64,000 nt of DNA from Nitrospira sp. (GCA_024998565.1 JACOEM010000002.1:1-64000); one strand, 5' to 3'; positions 42,306 to 52,255 are shown, counted from the first letter of the stretch. Program-made: numbers and translations. The notes: generated by a model not told the origin, from the sequence alone.

Positions 42306-43136
42306 GTGCAATATGGAAACGAGCTGATAAGGCAGATACAGACCCCACGTGATAGTGAGTCGCTTCCTGTGGCGCATTTCAGGACTATCAGGAGATATGT
42401 CGGTGTCATGGTGCTGACCATGATGTCGGTGAGCGGGGTGGAATCGGTGTTGGCGGTGCCGAAGGAAACGTCTACGGAAAAGGCGGAGCATTTGCGGCAA
42501 CAGGCGAGTCCCCAGCTCTTCAACAACTGGACGTTCGATACGGATCAGGCGGGAGGGGTTCCAAAGGGATTTCTCGCCGTGGCTTCGGGCGATCAACCAG
42601 GCGGGGAGTGGAAAGTGGAGCCGCAATCGGCGGCGCCTTCCTCGCCCAATGTGGTGCTGGGGGCGTCTTCTTGTCCCGCCTGTGTCGAGTTGTTGGTCGC
42701 GCAAGGATTTCAGTATGAATATCCTGAGCTGGTCGTCCGGATTCGCCAGGGAGCCGAGGCCGCGTCCGGGCAGATCGGAGTGGTATTCGGCCTGAAAGAC
42801 CCGAAGAATTATTATGCGACGGTCGTGGATATCTCCCAGAAGTCTATAGAGGTGGTGCGGGTGATCGAAGGCAAAGAGTCGATTTTGGGCCGGGCGGCGA
42901 TTAAGTCGAAGCCGGTTGAGTGGCATACGCTTCGGGTTCAACGGAACACCATCATCAGCAAAGATTTCGTGGAAACCTTCTTCGACGGGAGCCTGGCGCT
43001 TTCTGTTGAGGATCAAACACTTGGCGTCGGACAGGTGGGGATTTTGGTGAGAGGGCAGGCGTCTGCGCGATTCGATAATTTCAATGCCTCGCCACTGTAT
43101 TCCAGCCGTCCCTTGTCGGCTCCGGCTGCCTACTAG
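42306..43136 (+). CDS. Exported laminin-G/concanavalin-like fold protein
   Basis: A 276-residue protein with an N-terminal hydrophobic segment at about 31-50 (YVGVMVLTMMSVSGVESVLA) after a long lead. The mature part looks like a beta-jelly-roll of the LamG / DUF1080 type: FNNWTFDTDQAGGVPKGFLA, GQIGVVFGLKDPKNYYATVVDI, WHTLRVQRN, FFDGSLALSVEDQTLGVGQVGI, ARFDNF. These domains bind sugars or act as 3-keto-disaccharide hydrolases; no catalytic residue can be assigned. GTG 42306 has AAGGAGGA upstream. Confidence 0.6.
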   Translation: MQYGNELIRQIQTPRDSESLPVAHFRTIRRYVGVMVLTMMSVSGVESVLAVPKETSTEKAEHLRQQASPQLFNNWTFDTDQAGGVPKGFLAVASGDQPGGEWKVEPQSAAPSSPNVVLGASSCPACVELLVAQGFQYEYPELVVRIRQGAEAASGQIGVVFGLKDPKNYYATVVDISQKSIEVVRVIEGKESILGRAAIKSKPVEWHTLRVQRNTIISKDFVETFFDGSLALSVEDQTLGVGQVGILVRGQASARFDNFNASPLYSSRPLSAPAAY

Positions 43137-43411
43137 GCCTGGTGCCGGTGGTCCGGTTCGACCGGAGACGATTTCACGCTTGCCTTTCCTATTTCGGTAG
43201 GATACAGTGAAGGTGCTTCATTGCGAAGGGCCTTGGCGGTGAAGTAGAAGTAGAATTACAGGGCTCGCATTCGATGTTGTTTTGGGTTCTTCCCGGGAAT
43301 TTCGGAAGCCAGAGCTAAGATTGCCGCTGTGTTTGCATCTTCGCCCCATTCCTTCCTCGTTTCTTTCTCGAGTCCCAGACAACACCATTTTATTCTCAAA
43401 GGAGGAACCCA
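43137..43411 (+). promoter_or_regulatory. Long leader of the RNA-binding protein gene
   Basis: 275 bases without a gene, rich in T and C runs in the second half, ending in AAAGGAGGA seven bases before the start. A weak TTGCCT and GATACA pair lies near 43180-43205. Long leaders are common for cold-induced RNA-binding proteins; no riboswitch fold is recognised. Confidence 0.35.
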
Positions 43412-43711
43412 ATGGGTTCGAAGATCTACGTTGGCGGCTTGCCATATTCAACCACCGAGCAACAGCTGAGTGACCTGTTTGCGGTGCACGGGGCGGTGAC
43501 GTCGGCGCGCATCATTACGGACAAGTTCACCGGCCAGTCACGGGGTTTCGGCTTCGTCGAAATGTCGGGAGATTCCGAGGCGCAGGCGGCGATCAACGCG
43601 TTGAACGGGACACAGTTCGGGGGCCGCACGTTGACTGTGAATGAAGCCCGCCCGCAGGAGCCCCGCTCCGGTGGTGGCGGAGGACGTGGAATGGGCGGGG
43701 GCCGGCACTAA
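43412..43711 (+). CDS. RRM-type RNA-binding protein
   Basis: A 99-residue protein with one RNA recognition motif: RNP2 IYVGGLPYS at residues 5-13 and RNP1 RGFGFVEM at about 44-51, followed by a Gly-rich tail (GGGGGRGMGGGRH). It binds single-stranded RNA, probably as an RNA chaperone in cold or stress, like the Rbp proteins of cyanobacteria. It has its own terminator and lies just before a DEAD-box helicase gene. Confidence 0.95.
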   Translation: MGSKIYVGGLPYSTTEQQLSDLFAVHGAVTSARIITDKFTGQSRGFGFVEMSGDSEAQAAINALNGTQFGGRTLTVNEARPQEPRSGGGGGRGMGGGRH

Positions 43712-43737
43712 GCTGCGCTCGTTTCGCTATACCTATT

Positions 43738-43774
43738 CAGGGGCTGCCGACAGGGTAGCCCCTGCGTTTTTCTT
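43738..43774 (+). terminator. Rho-independent terminator after the RRM gene
   Basis: The 8-bp stem CAGGGGCT with its inverse, an 11-base loop and a CGTTTTTCTT tail. Confidence 0.85.
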
Positions 43775-43859
43775 ACCGTGTTGTCCTCTCTCTGGTCTGC
43801 AGGGCCATCAGCTTATCTGCCCCTGTTTTCCCAAGATAGAGATTTAGGAGTGTCGTTGC

Positions 43860-45212
43860 ATGGTGTCGTTTGCCGAATTGTCTCTTACATCGTTTCTCGC
43901 TGACCGTTTACAACAGGCTGGGTTTACCGCGCCGACTCCCATTCAGAGCGCGGCGATTCCGCTCGCGCTAGAGGGGCGCGATCTACTGGCCCAGGCCAAG
44001 ACCGGCAGCGGGAAAACGCTGGCCTTTCTCATTCCCTTGATCGAACGGGCCGTCAAGGAAGGCTGGAAGCCTGCCGGTCATGCCCCCGCGTCGCATGCCG
44101 GATCCGCCAGATCGCCGCGGGCACTCGTGCTCGCGCCGACCCGTGAGCTGGCCCTTCAAATTGAAATGGAATTGCGCAAGTATGCGCCGCCGTCAGTCAC
44201 GTCGCTGGCTGTGTACGGCGGTGTCCCCATCGAACGGCACTACCGTGCATTGCGCCAACCGCCGATGATCGTGATTGGAACGCCGGGGCGTTTGTTGGAC
44301 GTGGCGGGGACCCGCCATCTGGACTTGCGCGGCATCGAATATGTGGTCATGGATGAAGCGGATCAAATGCTGGACCGCGGATTCCTGCGCGACATTCAGC
44401 GTATTCTGCAATTGCTTCCCAGCCAACGGCAGACCATGCTGTTTTCTGCGACCTTTTCGCCGGAGATTTTGACTCTAGCGGAATCGATGTTGAAGAATCC
44501 CGCTCGGACTGCGGTGGATCCCGGGGTGAATACGCCCACCACGATCACGCACGCGTACTACGTGGTGCCGAGTGAATCTTCCCGAGTGCAGTTGATTCAC
44601 ACGCTGCTCCAATCTCCGGAGTCCGGCGATCAGTCGATGGTGTTTTGCGATCAGAAGTACAAGGTGAAGCGATTAGCTGCCCGTCTGGGCGGCGAGCCGG
44701 CCTCGGTCGGGGCCATCACCGGAAATCATTCGCAGGCCCAGCGGGAACGAACCCTCACGGCGTTCCGGTCGGGTCGGTTGCGCACACTGGTTGCGACCGA
44801 TGTCGCCGCTCGCGGCTTGGATGTGCCGTCCGTCTCGCAGGTCATTCACTACGAGCTGCCCGGGAACCCGACGTCGTATGTGCATCGCACCGGCCGAACG
44901 GGTCGGGCGGAACGATCCGGCGCGACGCTCTTGATTCTTTCTCCGCAAGAAGAGCATGAATACCTGGCGATGGTGCGCCGTTTGCGAATCCAAACGAAGC
45001 GCCTGACGCTGCCTGCACTGGCGGTATTGCCGCCTCCTGCGCATGAGCCTGAGTCGAACGGCCAGGCCAGGCATGATGGGCGGGGGCGTGATGCCCGACC
45101 GCGCCGTGCCGGAGATCGCCAAAACTCCATGCCTCAGGATGCGAGAGGCGGGCAGGGCCGTCGAGGTTGGCGTGCGGATCGTCCCGCCGCGCCGCGCCGG
45201 GGCAACAGTTGA
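43860..45212 (+). CDS. DEAD-box RNA helicase (RhlE/DeaD-like)
   Basis: A 450-residue helicase: Q motif PTPIQSAAI, motif I AKTGSGKT at 46-53, PTRELALQ, motif II DEAD at 165-168, motif III SAT at 196-198, ARGLDVP and HRTGRTGR. The tail from about residue 385 is basic and Arg/Gly-rich (GQARHDGRGRDARPRRAGDR) and would bind RNA. It unwinds RNA in ribosome assembly or mRNA decay and probably works with the RRM protein encoded upstream. Confidence 0.93.
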   Translation: MVSFAELSLTSFLADRLQQAGFTAPTPIQSAAIPLALEGRDLLAQAKTGSGKTLAFLIPLIERAVKEGWKPAGHAPASHAGSARSPRALVLAPTRELALQIEMELRKYAPPSVTSLAVYGGVPIERHYRALRQPPMIVIGTPGRLLDVAGTRHLDLRGIEYVVMDEADQMLDRGFLRDIQRILQLLPSQRQTMLFSATFSPEILTLAESMLKNPARTAVDPGVNTPTTITHAYYVVPSESSRVQLIHTLLQSPESGDQSMVFCDQKYKVKRLAARLGGEPASVGAITGNHSQAQRERTLTAFRSGRLRTLVATDVAARGLDVPSVSQVIHYELPGNPTSYVHRTGRTGRAERSGATLLILSPQEEHEYLAMVRRLRIQTKRLTLPALAVLPPPAHEPESNGQARHDGRGRDARPRRAGDRQNSMPQDARGGQGRRGWRADRPAAPRRGNS

Positions 45213-45268
45213 AGAACCGCATGGCTCGGCAGGGATTGCCGGACCGGCATGATTAGGAGGATGTGTCG

Positions 45269-45802
45269 ATGAAAGTTGGACGGAGTCTGTTGCTGGGCAT
45301 GCTCCTGGCCGTCGGTGGTCAATTCCTTGGCGAAGTAGCCCATGCCCAAAGCGATCTTGCCATTGCCGACGGGGTGAAAGTGTCGTTGGAGTACATTCTG
45401 ACGCTTCCAGACAAGTCCGTCGCCGATTCGAATGTCGGGCAGGAGCCGATTGTCTTTGTGCAGGGGGCGCATGAAATCGTCCCAGGCCTGGAAAAGGCTC
45501 TCGATGGCATGAAGGCCGGACAGAAACGGCGCATCGAGGTGGCGGCGCAGGACGCCTACGGTCCCTACAACAACAAGCTACGCCAGAGCGTGGACAAAGA
45601 GAAGCTTCCCAAGGACGTCAAGGTCGGAGACATTTTGCAGGCGTCGGATAACCGGCTGGTGAAGGTCCTCGAAGTGAATGACAAGAAGGTGTTGATCGAT
45701 CTCAACCATCCATTGGCTGGAAAGACGCTCACCTTCGATGTGAATGTCCTCAAGGTCGAAAAGGGCGATGCCGCGGACGCCCCTGCAAGTAAGACCCCCT
45801 AA
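45269..45802 (+). CDS. FKBP-type peptidyl-prolyl isomerase, SlyD-like, exported
   Basis: A 177-residue protein with a signal peptide (MKVGRSLLLGMLLAVGGQFLGEVAHA). The mature part has the SlyD order: VSLEYILTLPDKSVADSN, FVQGAHEIVPGLEKALDGMKAGQKRRIEVAAQDAYGPYNNKL with the insert-in-flap domain, then VLIDLNHPLAGKTLTFDVNVLKV. It folds proline-containing proteins in the periplasm. ATG 45269 lies eight bases after AGGAGG. The metal-binding His tail of SlyD is missing. Confidence 0.88.
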   Translation: MKVGRSLLLGMLLAVGGQFLGEVAHAQSDLAIADGVKVSLEYILTLPDKSVADSNVGQEPIVFVQGAHEIVPGLEKALDGMKAGQKRRIEVAAQDAYGPYNNKLRQSVDKEKLPKDVKVGDILQASDNRLVKVLEVNDKKVLIDLNHPLAGKTLTFDVNVLKVEKGDAADAPASKTP

Positions 45803-45817
45803 ACGTTCTCTCTTCAC

Positions 45818-45867
45818 CAGAGCGGCGGGGCAGCCGGCTTGAAGCCGGCTGTGCTCCCGCCGCTCTG
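45818..45867 (+). terminator. Large GC-rich hairpin after the FKBP gene
   Basis: CAGAGCGGCGGG pairs with CCCGCCGCTCTG, and inside it AGCCGGCT pairs with AGCCGGCT around TGAA. There is no clear T run, so it may be a Rho-assisted terminator or an mRNA-protecting hairpin. Confidence 0.6.
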
Positions 45868-46062
45868 TGCTTGAATCCTCGTCGCCGGCTCTCAAACCCC
45901 ATCGATTGTTCTGTCGCTCAGTCGGGGCGTGTCCCGGTTCTTGACGCGTTCTCCGTCTCCGTGTAGGGTCCTGGCACGAGACGTTTCAGAATGGTGTGAG
46001 CTGACGAGCGATTGAGTAGGGGCAAGGCAACCCTTCCACGGCTTAGAGGAGATCCAGCGCAG

Positions 46063-47328
46063 ATGGGAACCATTAAGCAACGACCGGTGGTGGCGATTCT
46101 GGTGGGTGGTGGTCCGGCACCCGGCATTAATAGTGTCATCGGGGCCGCGACGATTCGAAGCATCCTTGGCGGGTGCGACGTGATCGGCATTCAAGACGGC
46201 TTCAAATGGATCATGGATGGCCAGACCAGCAAGGTGAAGCGCCTGTCGATCGAAGATATCAGCCGGATTCACTTCAGCGGCGGCTCCTGCCTCGGCACGG
46301 CGCGCGCGAACCCCACTCAGAAAATCGAGCATCTTGATGCCTGCCTGACGAGTCTGAACGCACTCGGCGTGACTCGATTGATCACGATCGGAGGTGACGA
46401 TACCGCGTTCTCCGCGCTGAAGTTGGAACAGCGGGCCGCCGGTCGCCTCCAGGTCGTGCATGTGCCGAAGACCATCGATAACGATCTGGACCTGCCGCAC
46501 GGCATTCCGACGTTCGGATTCCAGACGGCGCGTCACATCGGCGTTGAACTCGTGAAGAGTTTGATGGTGGATGCGGAGACGACTTCACGCTGGTATTTCG
46601 TGGTGACGATGGGGCGCAAGGCCGGGCATCTGGCACTCGGGATCGGGAAGGCGGCCGGTGCCACGTTGACGGTGATTCCTGAGGAGTTTCGACAGAAACC
46701 TCTTCGTCTGAAAACGCTGGTCGATGTCCTGGTCGGCGCGTTTATTAAGCGGCTCAATGCCGGACGATCAGACGGCGTGGCGGTCCTGGCTGAAGGCCTC
46801 GTGGAAAGCCTCGCTCAACAAGATCTCGAGGGGCTGCAGGATGTGGAGCGGGACCAGCACGGACATGTGCGGCTGGCGGAGATCAACTTCGGCTTCGTGC
46901 TCAAGCGGGCGGTGGAGAAGGAACTGCGTTCTTTCGGCATTAAGACCACCATCGTCGAGAAGAACATCGGGTATGAGCTTCGCTGCGCCGATCCCATTTC
47001 GTTCGATATGGAATATACCCGCGATCTCGGTTATTGCGCGGCCCAGTTTCTCCTGGATGGCGGGAATGCCGCCATGGTGTCGATTCAAAACGGCCGCTTC
47101 ATTCCCATTCCGTTCGGCGACATTCTGGACCCGGCGACCGGCCGTACCAGGGTGCGTATGGTGGATGTGGAATCTGAGTCGTACGTCATTGCAAGGCGGT
47201 ACATGATTCGATTGGCTCCGGATGATTTCAATCAGCCTCAGGGGCTCGTCCGTTTGGCCACCACGGCCGGTCTGGCCGTAGATGACTTCCGGAAGCGGTT
47301 TGAATATCTGATGGGCAAGGATCTGTGA
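46063..47328 (+). CDS. 6-phosphofructokinase, PPi-dependent type
   Basis: A 421-residue glycolytic enzyme that phosphorylates fructose 6-phosphate. The nucleotide/PPi loop reads GGDDTAFSA (residues 110-118); Asp at the second D favours pyrophosphate over ATP. The catalytic PKTIDND lies at 135-141 and the substrate block MGRKAGHLALGIG follows. Start at ATG 46063 behind AGAGGAGA; the frame to 46012 is not needed. It precedes the aldose 1-epimerase gene by 51 bases and probably shares its mRNA. Confidence 0.88.
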   Translation: MGTIKQRPVVAILVGGGPAPGINSVIGAATIRSILGGCDVIGIQDGFKWIMDGQTSKVKRLSIEDISRIHFSGGSCLGTARANPTQKIEHLDACLTSLNALGVTRLITIGGDDTAFSALKLEQRAAGRLQVVHVPKTIDNDLDLPHGIPTFGFQTARHIGVELVKSLMVDAETTSRWYFVVTMGRKAGHLALGIGKAAGATLTVIPEEFRQKPLRLKTLVDVLVGAFIKRLNAGRSDGVAVLAEGLVESLAQQDLEGLQDVERDQHGHVRLAEINFGFVLKRAVEKELRSFGIKTTIVEKNIGYELRCADPISFDMEYTRDLGYCAAQFLLDGGNAAMVSIQNGRFIPIPFGDILDPATGRTRVRMVDVESESYVIARRYMIRLAPDDFNQPQGLVRLATTAGLAVDDFRKRFEYLMGKDL

Positions 47329-47379
47329 GAAAGGGGCGAGGGATTCGATCTCGCCCCATCGGCTGTGACGTAGGGCATC

Positions 47380-48333
47380 ATGACGAATGAAACGACACCG
47401 GATACAGAAATTGCGCTCGCCTGCGGGAATCAGCGTGCGCTGGTCTCACCCTGGGGGGCGGCGTTACGCCGGTACTACCTGCGTGAAAGCGACGGCAGCG
47501 AAACCGACATTGTCTGGGGCTATGCAGGCGGCGCGCACAAAAAAGGCGGACAGGGAGATGTCCTCATTCCCTTTCCCGGGCGCGTGGCGGAGGGGCGCTA
47601 CTCCTTTGATGGGCAGCCGTTGCAGCTTGAACGGAACGACAAAGAAGGTCCGAACGCGATCCATGGATTTGTCCGGACCCTGCCGTGGAGCACGCAGCAG
47701 GCCGATTCGGAGAGCGTCGCGTTTGAGGTCCAGCTGGAAGCTGCCAACTATGCCTCCAGAGGCTATCCGTTCTCGCTCGCCGTTCGTGTTGTGTATCGGT
47801 TAGACAGGCAGGGATTGGCCTGCTCGTTCGTCGTACACAATGTAGGGCGTGAAGCTGCGCCGGTTGGCGTGGGTTTTCATCCCTATTTCACGGTCGGGAC
47901 TGCGCTGGTGGATGAAGCGGACGTCCGGATCCCTGCTTCCGGGTACCTTGAGTTCAATGACCGGCTCGCGCCGACCGGCAAGGTTCTGGATGTGAAGGGT
48001 ACCAAGTGGGATTTTCGCGAGGGTCGCCGGGTCGGCAAGCTCCGCTTCAATCACTGCTATGTCGGGTTGGAGCGTGATACGGATGGGATGGCGACGGCCA
48101 CACTGCAGCACCAGGGGAGTGGCCGCAGGATCGAGGTAGTGATGGATCGTTCGTTTTCCGCGATCGTAGCCTACACCGGCGATGCGATCGTTGATGCGCC
48201 GCGCCACGCGCTGGCGATTGAGCCGATGACCTGCGCAACCGATGCCTTCAATCATCCCGAGTGGGGGTTGAAGCGACTGCAGCCCGATGAAACCTTCACC
48301 GGACGGTACCTCGTCACACATTGCCTTCTGTAA
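47380..48333 (+). CDS. Aldose 1-epimerase family protein
   Basis: A 317-residue beta-sandwich protein. The pattern NAIHGFVRTLPW, then VGFHPYFTVG with the catalytic His, and the late DRSFSAIVAYTGDAIVDAPRHALAIEPMTCATDAFNHP with the catalytic Glu region, is that of galactose mutarotases. It interconverts the alpha and beta forms of aldoses. No signal peptide. Next to the phosphofructokinase gene, which fits a role in sugar use or storage turnover. Confidence 0.87.
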   Translation: MTNETTPDTEIALACGNQRALVSPWGAALRRYYLRESDGSETDIVWGYAGGAHKKGGQGDVLIPFPGRVAEGRYSFDGQPLQLERNDKEGPNAIHGFVRTLPWSTQQADSESVAFEVQLEAANYASRGYPFSLAVRVVYRLDRQGLACSFVVHNVGREAAPVGVGFHPYFTVGTALVDEADVRIPASGYLEFNDRLAPTGKVLDVKGTKWDFREGRRVGKLRFNHCYVGLERDTDGMATATLQHQGSGRRIEVVMDRSFSAIVAYTGDAIVDAPRHALAIEPMTCATDAFNHPEWGLKRLQPDETFTGRYLVTHCLL

Positions 48334-48415
48334 GGCTTCTTGTTCGGTGTGGGTTGTGCGTTCCCGTTACCCGTCATACGCGATCGGCGATGTGCTCTAG
48401 CCCGCGCAGACTCCG

Positions 48416-50164
48416 TTACGACGGCTTCGTCGATTCAACGATACGGAATCGCACTTCATCTACCTGGGTGTAAGCCGAGGTTTGCTCCCCTGCGAATAAC
48501 CCGCATCGGTAAAGTCCCGTCGTCCAGCCGGTGGAGGGACGGGACAGGACGAAGTAGCCGGATTGGTCGTTGGTGGACATGATGAGCTGATCCTGTGCCA
48601 CCGCGGGCTGCGCGCCGGTCAGTTCCGCGCGCTCTTTGAAACAGCGCGCTGCGAGTGGAATTTCATCGTACGACGCCGTCACCAATCCGAACACCAGGTA
48701 AATGTCCGGCTGAGTAGCGGGAAAGCTGATCCCGGGGTCCAGGGGAATGAAGTCGTGGGCGCCGGTAGGCGAATCGTCCCGCATAACTTTCTTGGCGGGG
48801 ATGACGAATCGAAACCAGGCAAAATCGGCATCCCGCCCGACCAGGGAGGCCGCCGTATCCAGAGTGTTCTGCGGCTTCAGGTTCTCCATGGCCTTCGCGG
48901 CGAGTTCTGCTTCCGGGGGCACGACCGGTGCCGCCGGTGTGCCCGGGGCGGCGTCCTCCGTTTCGATTTCCTTGGCCAGTTCGGGGACATGCGGACGGAT
49001 CTTGTCCAACCATCGCAGCAGCTTATTTTTATCCAGCAGTCTGGTTCCGATCGGAAGTTCGACCTCCCTCGTCGACTGTTCAAATGCCACGGTCGTGTCG
49101 TAGAGGATCTTGAATTGAATGTACGCGTCTTCCCATTTTCCCAGATCCACCAGGCATTGACCCAGGCGATAGACGGTCGCCGCATAGTCTTCATCGAGGG
49201 GATCGAGGCCCTCCATTTTCGGGATGATGCTGATCGCCTCTTTGCACCGGCCCAGGTTCATGAAGATCAGTCCGAGGTGCTGCTTGGCGAGGGGGTCCAT
49301 CGGATTGAGAAGCAGGAGTTGCCGATACATGGGTTCGGCTTCCTGATAGCGCCCGGCCTCGAAGAGCGCGTAGGCGTCGTGACGAATCATCGACCAGTCT
49401 TTGAGTTGTTTCGGGTTTGCGTCCGGGCTCATCATGGGTGTAAAGCGGCGGCCTCGCTCCGTCGATCCGTAAAACACGGTCAGTAGATTCTTGGCGGACA
49501 GCTCCAGCGGGGAACCGGGAGAGACCTGTTGCAACACAGATTGCACCTCGCGATCCGCGCCTTCGTAATCCAAAACATCAAAGCGCGCGCGTGCCATGGC
49601 CAATCGCCAGTTGAGCATGTCGGGTCCCAGCGCCACCGCCTGCTGATAGGACTTCAGGGACTCCTCCAGCCGGTCGAGTTTCCGGAGCTCACGCGCCAGT
49701 CGCAAATGGATCAAGGGGTTTTGAGGATCGATGGCGGCAATGCGCTGCAATTCAGTGACCGCTTCTTCCACCTGCCCGGACCGCACCAGCACACTCCACT
49801 TCGCCCAACGCACGTCCAAAGCTTTGGGAATACTCGCCAGGACGGTTTCATAGGACTGAAGGGCCGCTTCGGTGTGACGTGAGGTGGCCAGCATGTCGCC
49901 ACGGAGTTGGTGCAGCGCGAACGCTTGCGGGTTCTCATGAATGCCTTGGTCCAGAATGCCGAGAGCCAGGTCTGTCGTCCCCTGCTCCCACGCGGCTTTC
50001 GCGCGTTGGGCGACCTGGCTTTCCGAGTGGGGCCCCTGGTCGTTCGCCATGGCCCCGGAGGCGTGTGTCAGCGTGACGGGCAGGAGGAGAAATCCAATGA
50101 GACAATAGGTCAGTGGGATGAACGGCTGCGGCGTGCGAACGGGCGAACATGTATGGATCATCAT
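48416..50164 (-). CDS. Exported TPR protein
   Basis: A 582-residue protein with an N-terminal hydrophobic segment (FIPLTYCLIGFLLLPVTLTHA) and at least seven tetratricopeptide repeats, such as AFALHQLRGDMLATSRHTEAALQSYE, NPLIHLRLARELRKLDRLEESLKSYQQAVAL and DPLAKQHLGLIFMNLGRCKEAISII. The last 120 residues form a beta-rich domain (YFVLSRPSTGWTTGLYRCGLF). It probably scaffolds proteins in the periplasm. The start ATG 50164 has only a weak ribosome site; 50230 is an alternative. Confidence 0.75.
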   Translation of the reverse strand: MMIHTCSPVRTPQPFIPLTYCLIGFLLLPVTLTHASGAMANDQGPHSESQVAQRAKAAWEQGTTDLALGILDQGIHENPQAFALHQLRGDMLATSRHTEAALQSYETVLASIPKALDVRWAKWSVLVRSGQVEEAVTELQRIAAIDPQNPLIHLRLARELRKLDRLEESLKSYQQAVALGPDMLNWRLAMARARFDVLDYEGADREVQSVLQQVSPGSPLELSAKNLLTVFYGSTERGRRFTPMMSPDANPKQLKDWSMIRHDAYALFEAGRYQEAEPMYRQLLLLNPMDPLAKQHLGLIFMNLGRCKEAISIIPKMEGLDPLDEDYAATVYRLGQCLVDLGKWEDAYIQFKILYDTTVAFEQSTREVELPIGTRLLDKNKLLRWLDKIRPHVPELAKEIETEDAAPGTPAAPVVPPEAELAAKAMENLKPQNTLDTAASLVGRDADFAWFRFVIPAKKVMRDDSPTGAHDFIPLDPGISFPATQPDIYLVFGLVTASYDEIPLAARCFKERAELTGAQPAVAQDQLIMSTNDQSGYFVLSRPSTGWTTGLYRCGLFAGEQTSAYTQVDEVRFRIVESTKPS

Positions 50165-50466
50165 GAGGTAAGTCTCTGGTTGAGGTACACAAGTCCCTTC
50201 CCTGGTCAGGCGCAACACGGGGCGCAGCAAGATACCCCCCAGGCCTGCTGTATTCGATTAGAGGCATCCTGAGGGAGAAGGATTCGTCGCCCTCAGCGGT
50301 TCCAGGCGTCACGGATCATCTTACTGTACGATGGCCCGGCTCTGCGAGGTGCTCGACCGATCCGGCTGAGGGCGTGGAGTGAGGCCCATCCGGTCGGGGG
50401 AGTCCCGGTCAGCCGGTGAATGGGGTCCCCGAAGCGGTTGGCTCGATGGAGCGGAATCGAATCCGC

Positions 50467-52029
50467 TTACCGCACGTTGACGAAGCGGCCGTGAGCCATG
50501 GTGCGAAGCTTGTCGATGTCTTCGTGGCGAGTGACCGAGAGCGGCACGGTGCCGGATAATTCTTGAATCAAGAGCTCGGTCGTCAGCGGGGTTTTGTAAT
50601 GTAAGGCCCGGTAGAGTGCGGCGACCACCGCCTGCTCGATTTCCGAGCCGCTGAACCCGTCACTGGCACTGACGACTTTCTCGAGGTCGAATCCCGCGCT
50701 GTCCTGTTTGCGGAGCGCAAGGTGGATCTTCCAGATGGCGGTCCGTTCGTGGTCGTCCGGCAAGTCCACGAAGAAGATTTCGTCGAACCGTCCTTTGCGT
50801 AGCAGTTCCGGCGGGAGGGACGCAAGGTTGTTTGCCGTGGCGACGACGAACACCTCCTGCTTCTTTTCCTGCAGCCAGGTGAGAAAGGCGCCGAAGAGCC
50901 GGCGGCTCAATCCGGCGTCGGCATCTCCGCTCCCGCCGCCGGCCACCATGGCCTTCTCTATTTCATCGATCCAGAGCACAATCGGCGAGAGGGATTCGGC
51001 CAACTCGATCGCCTTCCTGAAATTCTTCTCCGATTCGCCGACGAATTTGTCGAAAAGCCGCCCCGCATCGAGTTTGAGCAATGGGAGCTGCCACTCGCGC
51101 GCAATGGCTTTTGCCGCGAGTGACTTGCCGCAGCCCGGCACCCCCACCAGCATGATGCCGCGCGGCGGCGTCAGGTTGAGCGCCTTGGCTTCTGCCGTGA
51201 ATCCTACCTTCGCCCGTTCCAGCCAGGATTTCAGATTCACGAATCCGCCCAATTCGAACCGGTTGTCTTCGAGGGGATAATATTCCAACAACCCGCCGTC
51301 CTTGATCGCCTGGACCTTGCGTTTCAGGATGGTCTGTACGTCGGCAGCAGACAGTCTGCCGTCTTCGACGAGGCATTGCGTAATGACCTGCCGGGCTTGA
51401 TGCAACGTCAATCCCTGCAGGGCACGGAGGATGGCGTCGGATTCCTGTGTCGAGGGGGTTGCCTGCGTCGGTTTGGAGTCGGCGAGCGAGTGAAGCATGC
51501 TCTGCACCACGGTGGTGGAGCCGGGGCGGCGTGGCGACGTTCTCGTACCGAGTGACTGCAGCACACTGTGGAGCATGGACTGCAGTTCAGCGCGATCCGG
51601 CAGCTGCAGGTCGAGCCGGACCGCAATCTGTTCAATGTCGGACGGAAGGACGATGGGATGGCCGGTGAGCACACAGGTCGTACGAGATCGGCCGAAGTGA
51701 TGACTCACTTCCCGCAGCTGGCGGGCCACGGCGGCATCCTGCAGGTGTGGCGCAAGATCTTTGAGCCAGAACAGGGCTTCTACGGTCAGTCCGTTGAGGT
51801 GTTGAAGGACCGCCAGAGGGGTGGCCGTCATCTTATTGATGCTCTGCCCCTCGTCCTGCCTGGTGAGGCCCCTGGTAATCGACCATTCGAACAGCGGCAT
51901 GCGTTCCTGCGCCGCCACGGATTGAAGCAACGCCAGCACCCGCTCTTCTTCCACCGTCTCGATGACGATCAGGGGGTGGCAGGAGCGAATCAGTGTGCGG
52001 AGATCGTGCACGCTCGTCGAGAGTGACAT
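50467..52029 (-). CDS. AAA+ ATPase, Ycf46-like
   Basis: A 520-residue protein. The N-terminal 250 residues resemble the Ycf46 family of cyanobacteria and plastids (LRTLIRSCHPLIVIETVEEERVLALL; KDLAPHLQDAAVARQLREVSHHF). The AAA+ domain has Walker A GVPGCGKS at 296-303, Walker B IVLWIDEIEK near 344-353, and the arginine finger region RKGRFDEIFFVDLPDDHER. It is likely an unfoldase or remodeller; Ycf46 in cyanobacteria is linked to CO2 use. No partner is evident here. Confidence 0.87.
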   Translation of the reverse strand: MSLSTSVHDLRTLIRSCHPLIVIETVEEERVLALLQSVAAQERMPLFEWSITRGLTRQDEGQSINKMTATPLAVLQHLNGLTVEALFWLKDLAPHLQDAAVARQLREVSHHFGRSRTTCVLTGHPIVLPSDIEQIAVRLDLQLPDRAELQSMLHSVLQSLGTRTSPRRPGSTTVVQSMLHSLADSKPTQATPSTQESDAILRALQGLTLHQARQVITQCLVEDGRLSAADVQTILKRKVQAIKDGGLLEYYPLEDNRFELGGFVNLKSWLERAKVGFTAEAKALNLTPPRGIMLVGVPGCGKSLAAKAIAREWQLPLLKLDAGRLFDKFVGESEKNFRKAIELAESLSPIVLWIDEIEKAMVAGGGSGDADAGLSRRLFGAFLTWLQEKKQEVFVVATANNLASLPPELLRKGRFDEIFFVDLPDDHERTAIWKIHLALRKQDSAGFDLEKVVSASDGFSGSEIEQAVVAALYRALHYKTPLTTELLIQELSGTVPLSVTRHEDIDKLRTMAHGRFVNVR

Positions 52030-52255
52030 AGGAGTGAAATGCTAGCACGAGGGTTTCACCCCACCAAGCAAAGGGGCGATTGTGACGGGGACGGGAGCAC
52101 GAGAGCAGGGACAGGAGCTGATGGCCGATAGCTGATGATAAGTAGTGGGAAAGAAACTGGTGAGTGTGTATTCGTAATGTGCGGATCAAATTGACAGGTG
52201 ATTCCAGTGAGGCAACAATCGCCTGACAAAAAAAATTCTTTAGAAGAGAATTGGC

